Origin: Micromonospora echinospora
GTDB lineage: Bacteria; Actinomycetota; Actinomycetes; Mycobacteriales; Micromonosporaceae
DNA length: 64,000 nt
Assembly (NCBI RefSeq): GCF_900091495.1
Contig: NZ_LT607413.1
Coordinates: 6,153,001-6,217,000 of the forward strand
Direction: 5' to 3'
The stretch's first letter is position 1; each line of letters starts with the position of its first letter. Under the pieces are notes generated by a model. It saw only the letters and a program-made list of their open reading frames with translations, made no database searches and was not told where the DNA came from. Below are positions 20,950 to 29,544 of the stretch, one piece after another. The translations under genes and the position numbers were made by a program.

Positions 20950-23900
20950 ACTCGTTCTCCTTCGTCGAGTTGCGCGGCGACCTCGTCGTCGGAGAGCGCG
21001 GCGACCTCGCAGTAGACGGCCGCGGCGCGGCGCAGACGCGCGGGTGCCGGTTCGGCGGCGAGCATCCGCTCGGCGAGGCCGGCGATGGTCGGCGCGACGA
21101 ACAGCATGCGCGCCGACACCGTGGCTCCCAGCGTGTCGCGGAGCGCGGCGACGACCCGGGTCGCCAGCAGCGAGTCGCCGCCGCTGGCGAAGAAGTCGTC
21201 GGTGACTCCCAGAGTGTCGGGCTCCGCCTCGAGGGCCTCGGCCCAGATGAGGCCGACCGCGCGGGTCACCTCGTCGTCCGGGGCCACCCGGGCGGCCGGC
21301 CCGGCGTCGGCCCGCTCGACGGCCACCCGTACCGCCCGCCGGTCGATTTTGCCGTTCGGGGTGAGCGGCACGGCGTCGAGCCGTACCACCCGATCCGGGA
21401 CCATGTGCGCGGGCAGCAGGTCACGGACCCGCTCGCGGACCTCCTCGACGGTGGTCGTGCCGTCGGTGACGACGGCCGCGCCGAGCGCCGGACGGTCCCC
21501 GCCGGTCAGCACGGCCACTGCGGCGCGGACCGACTCCCCGGCTGACAGGGCCGCCTCCACCTCGCCCAGTTCGACACGGAAGCCGCGGATCTTCACCTGG
21601 TCGTCGAGGCGGCCGAGGAACTCCACGGTCCCGTCCGGCCGGTAGCGGGCCCGGTCACCGGTGCGGTACCAGCGGCGCCCGCCGGAATGGACGAACCGCT
21701 CGGCGGTGCGGCGCGGGTCGCCCCGGTAGCCGCGGGCCACGCCGGCGCCGCCGATCCACAGCTCCCCGGGGACCCAGTCCGGGCAGTCCCGGCCGAGCGG
21801 GTCCACGACCCGGACGACCACGTTGCGCAGCGGGGTGCCGTACGGCACCGACTGCCAGTCGGCCGGGACCGCCGCGCCGGGATCGAGTTCGCAGACGGTC
21901 GAGTGGATCGCCGTCTCCGTGGTGCCGCCGAGCGCGACGAACCGGCAGCCCGGCGCGGCGACCGCGAGCCGGGCCGGCAGGTCGACGCCCACCCGGTCGC
22001 CGCCCAGCAGCACCACCCGCAGGGAGCGCAGGTCGGCCCGGTCGCCGACGGCGCGCAGCATCGCGTCGAGCAGTTGCGGTACGCAGTTGAGCACGGTGAC
22101 CCGGTGCGCCCGGACCAGTTCGGCCCAGCGGTGCGCCTCCCGCCGCTCGTCCTCGCCGACCACGACGACGACGCCGCCGCTGGACAGCGGAGCGAAGACG
22201 TCGAACACGGACAGGTCGAAGTCGAGCGCCGACACGGCCAGGGTGCGGTCCTCGGGGCCGAGCCGGTAGCGGTCGCGGAGGTCGTCGATGGTGTTCGTCG
22301 CGGCGCGGTGCGGCATCTCCACGCCCTTGGGCTCACCGGTCGACCCGGACGTGAACAGCAGGTAGGCCAGGTCGTCGCCACCGCTGGGCACCGGTGTGGG
22401 CAGCGGCGGGTGGGTCGACGCCCGCGCCAGGGGCAGGCCACCGTCGGGTTCCTTGCCGGCGGTGAGCAGCACGTGGAAGCCGGCCAGCGCGGCGATCCGC
22501 GCGGCCCGCGCGGGCGGCTGGTCGGTGCCCACCGGCACGTACGCCCCGCCGGCGGCGAGCACGCCGAGCACCGCCACCACCTGGTCGGGGCCCTTGGGCA
22601 GGGACACTCCCACCGGATCGCCGGGTGCCACCCCGTGCGCGGTGAGCGCCCCCGCCACCCGTAGGGCCCGCTCGGCGAGTTCCCCGTACGTCAGCTGCGA
22701 CGCCTCGCCCCAGCGGAGCGCGGGCGCGTCCGGCCGGGCGCGGGCGTGGGCGAAGAAGTCCCCGTGCAGGGTACGCGCGCGGCACGGGCCGTCGGTGGCG
22801 TTGACCCGGTCCCGGATCGCGAGCTGTGCCGGCGGCAGCAAGCCGTCGACCGGGTCACGCCACACGGCAGGGTCGGTCGCCAGGCGTCGTACCAGCGTGG
22901 CGAAGGCGGCGAACATCGCCGGTACGACGCCGTCGGCGAACTCCCGCACCCGGACGTCCCAGTTGACCAGCAGTCCGTCCGTCATCTCGGTGACCTGCGC
23001 GTCGAGCAGCACCTGCGGTCCCTGGGAGACGATCCACCCGGCGTCGCCGAACTCCCGTCGTACGGAGTCGGCGAACAGCTCACCGAGGTTGAGCGCGCTG
23101 GTGAACACGACCGGGGCGATCACCTGCCGACCGGCGGCGCGGGTGAGGTCCCGCAGCACCGCCACCCCCGGGTGGTCGGCGTTGGCGGCGTCGGCGTGCA
23201 AGCGGGCCTGCACGGCGCGGACCCGGTCGGCGAAGGCCAGCCGTTCGGAGAGGTCGACGGCGAGCAGCACCGAGCTGGTGAAGTCGCCGACGAGCAGGTC
23301 CACGTCCGGGTGGGTGGGGGCGCGGTCGAACATCGGCACGTTGAGCAGGAAACGTGGCTGCCCGCTCCACGCGCCCAGCACCTCGGCGAAGGTGGTGGCG
23401 ACCGTGGCGGCCAGTGTCACCCCGTGCCGACGGGCCGCCGCGGCGAGCGCCGCCCGCTGCTCGGCTGGCAGGAACAGGTGTTCCCGGACGACCCGGGGGG
23501 TGCCGGGCACCGGGTGGTCCGCCGCCAGCGGAAGGTCCGGGGCCCCGGGCAGGGCCGCCAGGCGTTCCCGCCAGTAGGCGGCGGCCCGCCGTTGCGCGTC
23601 CCGACGGGCGACGGGCCGGGCGGCCAGGTAGTCCCGGTAGTGGTAGCCGATCGGGGGCAGCGTCGCCGCCGGGTCGGCGTAGAGCCGAGCCAGGTCGGCC
23701 AGCATGACCCGGTAGCTCACCGCGTCGGCGGCGACCATGTCCACGTCGAGGTGCAGCCGGGTACGGCCACCCGGCAGCAGGCTCAGCGCGGTGGCGAAGA
23801 CCTCGCCCGCCTCGATGTCGAGGAGCTGGTGGGACCACGTGTCGCGGGTGGCGGCCAGCGCCTCCTCGACCTGGTCGGGTCCGGCGTCCCGCAGGTCGTG

Positions 23901-24500
23901 CACGACCAGTCCGCGCCACCCGGAGCGGGTGTCGACGCGCTGCCGACCGTTGTCGGTGATGCGTACCCGCAGCATGTCGTGGCGGGCCACGAGCCGTTCC
24001 AGGGCGGCGGCCAGCCGGTCCGGGTCCACCCCGGTACCGTCGAACTCGGTGTAGAGGTGGGCGGCGACGCCACCCAGCGGGTGCCCGTCGGTACGCCCGA
24101 CCCAGTAGGCGTACTGCATCGGCGCCAACGCGAACTCCTCGCCGGAGCCGTCGGCCGGCTGGCCCGACCCGGCGGTGTCGGGGTCGCGGGAGGTGCCGGC
24201 GGCCCCGGTCCGGGCGGTGCCGGCGTGCGGTGGCGGCGCGGCGCGGGTGGGGTCGTCCGGTGTCCGGTTGAGCAGCTCGGACCACGCGGTGACGGTCGGC
24301 CGCTGGGCGAGTTCGGCGAAGTCGACCTGGAAGCCGGCCCGCCGCCAGGTGCCGACCAGGCGCATCAGGGTGATCGAGTCCAGCCCCTCCTCGAACAGGT
24401 TGGTGCTGGCGCCCACCGTCGCCGGTTCCTCTTCCAGCAGATCGGCGAGGGTGGCGCGGAGACCGGCCTCGCTGACGTCCGGCGTGTGCGACGTACTCAC
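20946..24500 (-). CDS. MbtB-like loading NRPS, ArCP-Cy-A-PCP
   Basis: An 1184-residue synthetase that begins the chain. GTG at 24500 is favoured: it lies 1 base after the salicylate synthase stop and has a GGGGAGG ribosome site; an ATG at 24566 would add 22 low-complexity residues. Order: aryl carrier (LDSITLMR, phosphopantetheine Ser42), heterocyclization domain (DVDMVAADAVS near 252, which fits DxxxxDxxS instead of the normal HHxxxDG), adenylation (FTSGSTGEPKG near 717), carrier (GGDSLLATR near 1107). The pocket reads D-L-F-N-L-G-L-I-H-K, in the Cys/Ser/Thr group used by cyclization modules. It should condense and cyclize salicylate with Cys, Ser or Thr to a hydroxyphenyl-thiazoline or -oxazoline. 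Confidence 0.95.
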   Translation of the reverse strand: MSTSHTPDVSEAGLRATLADLLEEEPATVGASTNLFEEGLDSITLMRLVGTWRRAGFQVDFAELAQRPTVTAWSELLNRTPDDPTRAAPPPHAGTARTGAAGTSRDPDTAGSGQPADGSGEEFALAPMQYAYWVGRTDGHPLGGVAAHLYTEFDGTGVDPDRLAAALERLVARHDMLRVRITDNGRQRVDTRSGWRGLVVHDLRDAGPDQVEEALAATRDTWSHQLLDIEAGEVFATALSLLPGGRTRLHLDVDMVAADAVSYRVMLADLARLYADPAATLPPIGYHYRDYLAARPVARRDAQRRAAAYWRERLAALPGAPDLPLAADHPVPGTPRVVREHLFLPAEQRAALAAAARRHGVTLAATVATTFAEVLGAWSGQPRFLLNVPMFDRAPTHPDVDLLVGDFTSSVLLAVDLSERLAFADRVRAVQARLHADAANADHPGVAVLRDLTRAAGRQVIAPVVFTSALNLGELFADSVRREFGDAGWIVSQGPQVLLDAQVTEMTDGLLVNWDVRVREFADGVVPAMFAAFATLVRRLATDPAVWRDPVDGLLPPAQLAIRDRVNATDGPCRARTLHGDFFAHARARPDAPALRWGEASQLTYGELAERALRVAGALTAHGVAPGDPVGVSLPKGPDQVVAVLGVLAAGGAYVPVGTDQPPARAARIAALAGFHVLLTAGKEPDGGLPLARASTHPPLPTPVPSGGDDLAYLLFTSGSTGEPKGVEMPHRAATNTIDDLRDRYRLGPEDRTLAVSALDFDLSVFDVFAPLSSGGVVVVVGEDERREAHRWAELVRAHRVTVLNCVPQLLDAMLRAVGDRADLRSLRVVLLGGDRVGVDLPARLAVAAPGCRFVALGGTTETAIHSTVCELDPGAAVPADWQSVPYGTPLRNVVVRVVDPLGRDCPDWVPGELWIGGAGVARGYRGDPRRTAERFVHSGGRRWYRTGDRARYRPDGTVEFLGRLDDQVKIRGFRVELGEVEAALSAGESVRAAVAVLTGGDRPALGAAVVTDGTTTVEEVRERVRDLLPAHMVPDRVVRLDAVPLTPNGKIDRRAVRVAVERADAGPAARVAPDDEVTRAVGLIWAEALEAEPDTLGVTDDFFASGGDSLLATRVVAALRDTLGATVSARMLFVAPTIAGLAERMLAAEPAPARLRRAAAVYCEVAALSDDEVAAQLDEGERV

Positions 24501-24501
24501 C

Positions 24502-25884
24502 TCAGGCCACCTCCCCGCCGGCGACGGGGACCGGCTCGTCGGTTCCGACCAGGAACGGGCTGACACTGCGCAGCTTCTCCCGGGTCTCCTCCAACTCCCG
24601 CTCTGGTGTGGACTGGGCGACGATGCCCGCTCCGGCGCGCAGCCACGTCCGCCCGTCCTGCTGGAAGACGGTGCGCAGGACCAGCGCGGCGTCGAGCCCG
24701 CCGTCGGAGTCCGCGACCACCACGGCTCCGCTGTAGAGGCCGCGCGGCGTGGTCTCGTACCGGTGGATCGCGGCGCAGGCCGCGCGCTTCGGTATGCCGG
24801 ACGCGGTGATCGCGGGAAACAGCGCAGCGGCGGCGTGCCAGCAGTTGCGGCCCGCGTCTAGCCGGCCGGTGACCCGGGAGGCGAGGTGCTGCACGCTGCC
24901 CCTGCGTTGGACCGTCAGGAACTCCTCGATGTGCACCGAGCCGTCGCGGCACACGCCGCGCAGCTCCTCCTGGGCGGCCTGCACCGAGATCGCGTGCTCG
25001 AAGATCTCCTTCGGGTCGCCGAGCAGTTCCGCGCGCAGCTCCTCGTCGACCGTGTCCAGCCCGGACAGCGCGCGGGTGCCGGCCAGTGGCTGGGTGGAGA
25101 TCGTGCCGTCGGCACCGACCTCGATGACGGTCTCCGGGCTGAACCCGGCGGCCTGCACGCCGCCGATCCGGAGCAGGAAGGACCGCGCCGGCGTGTTGCG
25201 TCGGCGACCGGTCCGGTACGTCGCGACGAGGTCCACGGGGCCGGGGACGGGGACCACGCGGGACAGGATCACCTTCTGCAGGTCGCCGCCGCGGATGTCG
25301 CGGATGGCCGAGGCGACCGCGGCCCGGTACTCGACCGCTCCGCTCGACTCGTCGACGGGACGGCCGTCCGCGTGGTGCGGCGGCTGGTCGGGTACGGCGG
25401 AGAGTCGGGCCGACAGGTCGGCGAGCCCGGCCGGGTCGGTGGCCCGCAGGTGGGCCGTCCGGTTGCTGATGCGGGCTTCCCGCCGCGGTACGACGAGATG
25501 CAGCAGTGGCGCCGGCCCGACCGCTTCCGGCATGCCGTGCAGCAGGTAGCTCAGCTCGAAGCCGATCCAGCCGTACGCGCGCCAGCCGGCGACGTCGAGG
25601 CCGGCCAGCAGCCGGTGCACCTGTTGCAGGGGCTCGTCACCGGTCGGCTCGACATGTCGGTGTTCACCGATGCGTACCTGGACCTGCCGGCGGTCGAGGA
25701 CGATCTCGGCGAGCACGCCGGAGGCGACGGCGACCTCGCCGGGGCGTTCGTACACGACGAGGGGACCCCGCGCCCGGTGGACCAGGTCGACTCCGGCGGC
25801 GACCGGGTCGCGTGCCACGGTCACACTGGCGTGCAGGTACCGCTGCAGTGTTCCGTCGGCGCCCGCCCCGGCACGGTCAGACAT
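24502..25884 (-). CDS. Salicylate synthase (MbtI/Irp9 family)
   Basis: A 460-residue chorismate-using enzyme that converts chorismate through isochorismate to salicylate and pyruvate, supplying the aryl cap. Family motifs are [25 protein letters not shown] and the C-terminal [22 protein letters not shown]. The N-terminal half has the MbtI-like [13 protein letters not shown] rather than an EntC arrangement, and length matches MbtI (about 450). The ATG at 25884 overlaps the MbtH gene by 8 bases. A plain isochorismate synthase is the alternative, but no isochorismatase is encoded here, so direct salicylate formation fits better. Confidence 0.93.
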   Translation of the reverse strand: MSDRAGAGADGTLQRYLHASVTVARDPVAAGVDLVHRARGPLVVYERPGEVAVASGVLAEIVLDRRQVQVRIGEHRHVEPTGDEPLQQVHRLLAGLDVAGWRAYGWIGFELSYLLHGMPEAVGPAPLLHLVVPRREARISNRTAHLRATDPAGLADLSARLSAVPDQPPHHADGRPVDESSGAVEYRAAVASAIRDIRGGDLQKVILSRVVPVPGPVDLVATYRTGRRRNTPARSFLLRIGGVQAAGFSPETVIEVGADGTISTQPLAGTRALSGLDTVDEELRAELLGDPKEIFEHAISVQAAQEELRGVCRDGSVHIEEFLTVQRRGSVQHLASRVTGRLDAGRNCWHAAAALFPAITASGIPKRAACAAIHRYETTPRGLYSGAVVVADSDGGLDAALVLRTVFQQDGRTWLRAGAGIVAQSTPERELEETREKLRSVSPFLVGTDEPVPVAGGEVA

Positions 25885-26116
25885 CGGTCTGGTGGTGGTC
25901 GCGGTCCGTCCGCATCAGGGCGACCAGGCTCGCCGGGCGCATGTCGGTCCACACCGCCTCGATATGGCCGAGGCACGCCTGCCTGCTGTCCGGGCCGTGG
26001 GCGATCGACCAGCCGGCCGGAACGGCCGCGAACACCGGCCACAGCGAGTACTGGCCCTCACTGTTGACCAGGGCGTGAAAGACGCCGTCCTCGTCATCGA
26101 AAGGGTTGTCGGGCAC
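25877..26116 (-). CDS. MbtH-like NRPS chaperone
   Basis: A 79-residue protein with the MbtH signature: [20 protein letters not shown], then [13 protein letters not shown], then a C-terminal TDMRPASL. Such proteins bind adenylation domains and are often needed for their folding and activity. The start is GTG at 26116 with GGAGGA 8 bases before it. It is the first gene of the 19-kb siderophore biosynthesis operon, overlaps the salicylate synthase gene, and lies about 100 bases downstream of an iron box. Confidence 0.95.
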   Translation of the reverse strand: MPDNPFDDEDGVFHALVNSEGQYSLWPVFAAVPAGWSIAHGPDSRQACLGHIEAVWTDMRPASLVALMRTDRDHHQTDV

Positions 26117-26216
26117 AGATCTGCTCCTCCGTGGATGGCTGAGCGCGCAGCGACCACTGACGGGTGGAAACGAATGGCGGACGCGACGAACCTCAGTGCG
26201 ACCCAGGACGCGTCAA

Positions 26217-26235
26217 TTAGGTAAGCCAACCCTAA
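26217..26235 (-). promoter_or_regulatory. Iron box of the main biosynthetic operon
   Basis: TTAGGTAAGCCAACCCTAA matches the DmdR/IdeR consensus closely, with TTAGG at one edge and CCTAA at the other. It is 101 bases upstream of the MbtH GTG, in the gap between that gene and the transport operon that ends at 26388. It is the likely iron-dependent switch for the genes from 26116 down to 7152. Confidence 0.8.
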
Positions 26236-26387
26236 CAGTGACATCGAGATATCTCAATGTAACTTTGCGGATTCGCTCCACTGGCGGGCCCACCGCCGCT
26301 CGCCCGCGCCCGGCCAGCTTCTCCCGGGCTCCGCCACCCGGCGGACCCGCTCCACCTCCGGCCGCCCGTCCAGACCGGCGGCCCGAC

Positions 26388-27230
26388 TCAGCTCCGGCCG
26401 GACAACTCCGGGGTCGGCACGGCGGCCCGGTGCCGACGGCCGATCGGGACCACCAACGGGGTACCGGACACCGGATCGTCGACAACCTGCGCGTCGAGCC
26501 CGAACACCTCCCGGATCACCGCCGGGGTGAGCACCTCGTACGGGGTGCCCGAGGCGACGATCCGACCGTCGCGCATCGCCACCAGCCGACCGGCGTAGCG
26601 CGCGGCGAGGTTGAGGTCGTGCAGCACCATCACGACCGTCCGGCCACCCTCGCGGTGCAACCGCTCGACCAGGTCGAGGACGTCGATCTGGTGGGCCAGG
26701 TCGAGGAAGGTGGTCGGCTCGTCGAGCAGCAGCACGTCCGTCTGCTGGGCGAGGGCCATGGAGATCCACACTCGCTGGCGTTGCCCACCGGACAGCGTGT
26801 CGAGGCCGCGTTCGGCGAACTCCGCCATGTCGGTCCACCGGAGCGCCTCGGCGACCGCCTCCTCGTCCGCCGCCGACCACTGGCGGTACCAGGCCTGATG
26901 CGGGTGGCGTCCCCGGGCGACCAGGTCCGCCACCGTCATACCGTCCGGGGCGGTCGGGGACTGCGGCAGGACCCCCAGCACCTTGGCGACCCGCCGGGAG
27001 GGAATCCGGTCGATCCGTACGCCGTCGAGCAGAACGTGTCCACCGGTGGTGGGCAGCAGCCGCCCCAGCGTACGCAGCAGGGTCGACTTGCCACAGCCGT
27101 TCGGCCCGATCACCGCGGTGATGGAGCCGTCCAGCACGTCGATGTCCAGGCCGTCGAGCACCGCCCGGTCGCCGTAGGCGACGCGTAACCCACGGGCCCG
27201 CAGGCGGGCGGTGGGAGCCATCTCCGTCAT
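26388..27230 (-). CDS. Ferric-siderophore ABC transporter ATPase, second uptake set
   Basis: A 280-residue ATPase, FepC-like, with Walker A GPNGCGKST, signature LSGGQRQR, Walker B LLLDEPT and H-loop VLHDLN. The C-terminal VFGLDAQVVDDPVSGTP parallels the ATPase at 1633-2445, so the window holds two paralogous uptake systems. ATG at 27230 overlaps the permease stop at 27227 (ATGA). It ends the transport operon, and a 270-base gap separates it from the biosynthetic operon read in the same direction. Confidence 0.95.
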   Translation of the reverse strand: MTEMAPTARLRARGLRVAYGDRAVLDGLDIDVLDGSITAVIGPNGCGKSTLLRTLGRLLPTTGGHVLLDGVRIDRIPSRRVAKVLGVLPQSPTAPDGMTVADLVARGRHPHQAWYRQWSAADEEAVAEALRWTDMAEFAERGLDTLSGGQRQRVWISMALAQQTDVLLLDEPTTFLDLAHQIDVLDLVERLHREGGRTVVMVLHDLNLAARYAGRLVAMRDGRIVASGTPYEVLTPAVIREVFGLDAQVVDDPVSGTPLVVPIGRRHRAAVPTPELSGRS

Positions 27231-28335
27231 ACGCTGACCCTCCGGTTGCCACGGACGAGCAGATGGAGCAGGTACGGTGCGCCGAGGATCGCGGTGACCA
27301 CGCCCACCGGAAGTTCGACGCCGAGCGCGGTCCGCGCCAGCAGGTCCGCTGCGACGGTCAGCAGCGCGCCGTAGACGGCCGAGGCGAGTAGCGGCGGCCG
27401 GGCGCCGCCCACCAGCCGCTGGCAGATCTGCGGCACGACCAGCGCGACGAAGGCGACCGGGCCGGCGCTCGCGGTCGCCACGGCGGCGAGCCCGACGGCG
27501 ACGGTGACCAGCCCGGCCCGGACCCGGTTGAGCCGCAGGCCGAGACCTCGGGCGGTGTCGTCACCGAGTTGCAGCGCGCCCAGCGGGAACGCCAGCAGCA
27601 GCGCGACCGGTACCAGCACAACCAACGCCAGTCCCACCGGGACGACGTGCTCCCAGCCGCGCGCGTAGAGCGAGCCGACCAGCCACACCGTGCCCCGGGC
27701 GGCCTCCTCGATCTCCGCGACCACCAGCAACCAGTTCGCCAGGGCGGCGGCCAGCGCGCCGACCCCCACCCCGACCAGGACGAGTCGGTATCCGTCGAGC
27801 CCACGCCGGTACGCCAACAGGTAGACCAGGGCCGCGGTGCCGAGACCACCCACCAGCGCCGCGACCGGCAGGCCCACCTCGGCCAGCAGCCCGCCCCCGG
27901 CGACGGAGCCGCCCCCAGCACGATGACCGCCACCGCTGCCGCGCTGCCGCCGGCGGTGACCCCGAGGATGTCCGGGCTGGCCAACGGGTTACGGGCGACG
28001 ACCTGGGTGATCGCGCCGGACAGTCCCAACGCGGCGCCGACGAGAAGCCCGGTCAACGTCCGGGGAAGCCGCAGTTCCAGCACCACGAAACGGTCCGCGC
28101 GGTCGCCACCGCCGAACAGGACGGCGACCACCTCGCCGACGGAAATGGGGAAATCGCCACGTCCGACGTTCACCGCGGCGACCAGACCGAGCAGGACCAG
28201 CCCGACCAGGGTCACCCCCACCGTCCGGGGGCGCCACACGCCGGACAACGGACCGACCCGTACGGGCGTCCGGCCCGGCACCCGGCCGGCCGGCCGCTCG
28301 TACCGGGTGACCTGGTCCACTCCGCCGGCGCTCAC
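27227..28335 (-). pseudogene. FecCD permease split by a one-base frameshift
   Basis: The N-terminal half (LRLPRTLTGLLVGAALG, RNPLASPDILGVTAGG) is in one frame from a GTG at 28335 that overlaps the upstream stop. The C-terminal half (GLPVAALVGG, GPVAFVALVVPQICQRL, GAPYLLHLLVR) is in another frame from about 27910 to the TGA at 27227. Adding one base to the five-C run at 27912-27916 (five G on the coding strand) joins the halves as VIVLGGGSVAGGGLLAEVGLP, a normal family sequence of about 369 residues. So this is either a homopolymer sequencing error, a real inactivating deletion, or less likely programmed slippage. If real, the second uptake system lacks half its channel. Confidence 0.85.
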
Positions 28336-29393
28336 AACGACACCAGCCGGTGCCGGCGGCGCACCAGGGCGACGAAGAACGGCGCGCCGACGAACACGAG
28401 GACGATGCCGACCTGAAGCTCCCCAGGGGACACCACCACCCGGCCGATCACGTCCGCCGCCAGCAGGAGCACGGCGCCGGCCAGACCCGACGCGGGCAGC
28501 AACCAGCGGTGGTCGGGGCCGGTGAAGTGCCGCGCTACATGCGGCGCCACCAGGCCCAGGAACGCGATAGGCCCGCACGCCGCCACCGCCGCTCCAGCGA
28601 GCAGCGTGACCGCGACCAGACCGGTCCAGCGGACCCGGCGCACGTTGACGCCGAGTCCCCGGGCGATCTCCTCGCCGAGCGCCAGCAGGTTCAACCCCGG
28701 CGCGTTCAGCGCGGCAAGCACCAGTCCGGCGAGGAGGAACGGCGTGACCTGCCAGGTGATGTCGGCACCCCGGTCGGCGACCGAACCCGCGGCCCAGAAC
28801 CGGAACCTGTCCAAGGTCTGCACGTCGGACAGGACGAGCGCCGAGGTCAGCGACGTCAGCAGGGCGCTCAGCGCGACCCCGGCCAGGGCCAGGGTGACCG
28901 GGGTGGGCCCACCCCTGCCGACCGAGCCGAGCAGGAACACCGCGACGCTCGCCGCGAAGGCGCCGGCGAATGCGAACCAGACGTAGCCATACAGACCGGT
29001 GACGCCGAGGAGGTCGATGCCGACCACGACGCCGAACGCGGCACCCGCGCTGACACCCAGCAGGCCCGGTTCGGCCAGCGGGTTACGGGTGTGTCCCTGC
29101 ATCAACGCGCCGGCGACGCCCAGCGCCATCCCCACCCCGAGGCCCAGCACCGTACGTGGCACACGCAGCGTGCGGACGACGAAGTCGTGCTCGCTCCCGG
29201 TGGGTGCGGTGATCGCGCTCCACACCGCGTCGGGTGGAATCGGCTTCGCCCCGACAGTGAGGCTGGCGAGCGCCGCCAGCACGAGCAACGCCAGCAGCGT
29301 GATCAGCACGGTAATCCGCCCGCGCCGGACGTCTCCGATCACGGGCTGACTGGCGGAGCCCGCCCGATTCCGGGCGCTGAACACGGCTTTCAC
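28332..29393 (-). CDS. FecCD-family siderophore ABC permease, second uptake set
   Basis: A 353-residue membrane permease with the family markers VRTLRVPRTVLGLGVGMALG, TRNPLAEPGLLGV, GPIAFLGLVAPHVAR and GAPFFVALVRRRH. ATG at 29393 is the first gene of the minus-strand uptake operon. Its stop overlaps the GTG of the frameshifted partner permease by 3 bases. The control region upstream holds an iron box shared with the divergent exporter genes, so uptake and export would respond together to iron. Confidence 0.95.
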   Translation of the reverse strand: MKAVFSARNRAGSASQPVIGDVRRGRITVLITLLALLVLAALASLTVGAKPIPPDAVWSAITAPTGSEHDFVVRTLRVPRTVLGLGVGMALGVAGALMQGHTRNPLAEPGLLGVSAGAAFGVVVGIDLLGVTGLYGYVWFAFAGAFAASVAVFLLGSVGRGGPTPVTLALAGVALSALLTSLTSALVLSDVQTLDRFRFWAAGSVADRGADITWQVTPFLLAGLVLAALNAPGLNLLALGEEIARGLGVNVRRVRWTGLVAVTLLAGAAVAACGPIAFLGLVAPHVARHFTGPDHRWLLPASGLAGAVLLLAADVIGRVVVSPGELQVGIVLVFVGAPFFVALVRRRHRLVSL

Positions 29394-29485
29394 ATGCGTC
29401 GTCTCTCAATTCCACGCCCCGGCCACTGAGGGCGGTTGAATGATCAGGAACTGGCCACAATCAAGGATTTCTTCCGTCCAGCAAC

Positions 29486-29504
29486 TTAGGTTAGCCTACC
29501 TTTC
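29486..29504. promoter_or_regulatory. Iron box between uptake operon and exporter genes
   Basis: TTAGGTTAGCCTACCTTTC matches the DmdR/IdeR consensus, with a perfect left half and a slightly degenerate right half. It is 93 bases upstream of the permease ATG (minus) and 41 bases upstream of the preferred exporter GTG (plus). Confidence 0.8.
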
Positions 29505-29544
29505 AATGTTCTTCGATCCGTCTACGGGAGCTGTCGGGGGAACG

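Noticed and set aside
19285..25884. 2,3-Dihydroxybenzoate as the aryl cap
   Set aside because: No EntA-like dehydrogenase or EntB-like isochorismatase is present, while an MbtI-like salicylate synthase is in the operon.
27890..27930. Programmed frameshifting as the explanation for the split permease
   Set aside because: No slippery heptamer with downstream structure is evident, and FecCD permeases are not known to use frameshifting; a homopolymer indel is simpler.
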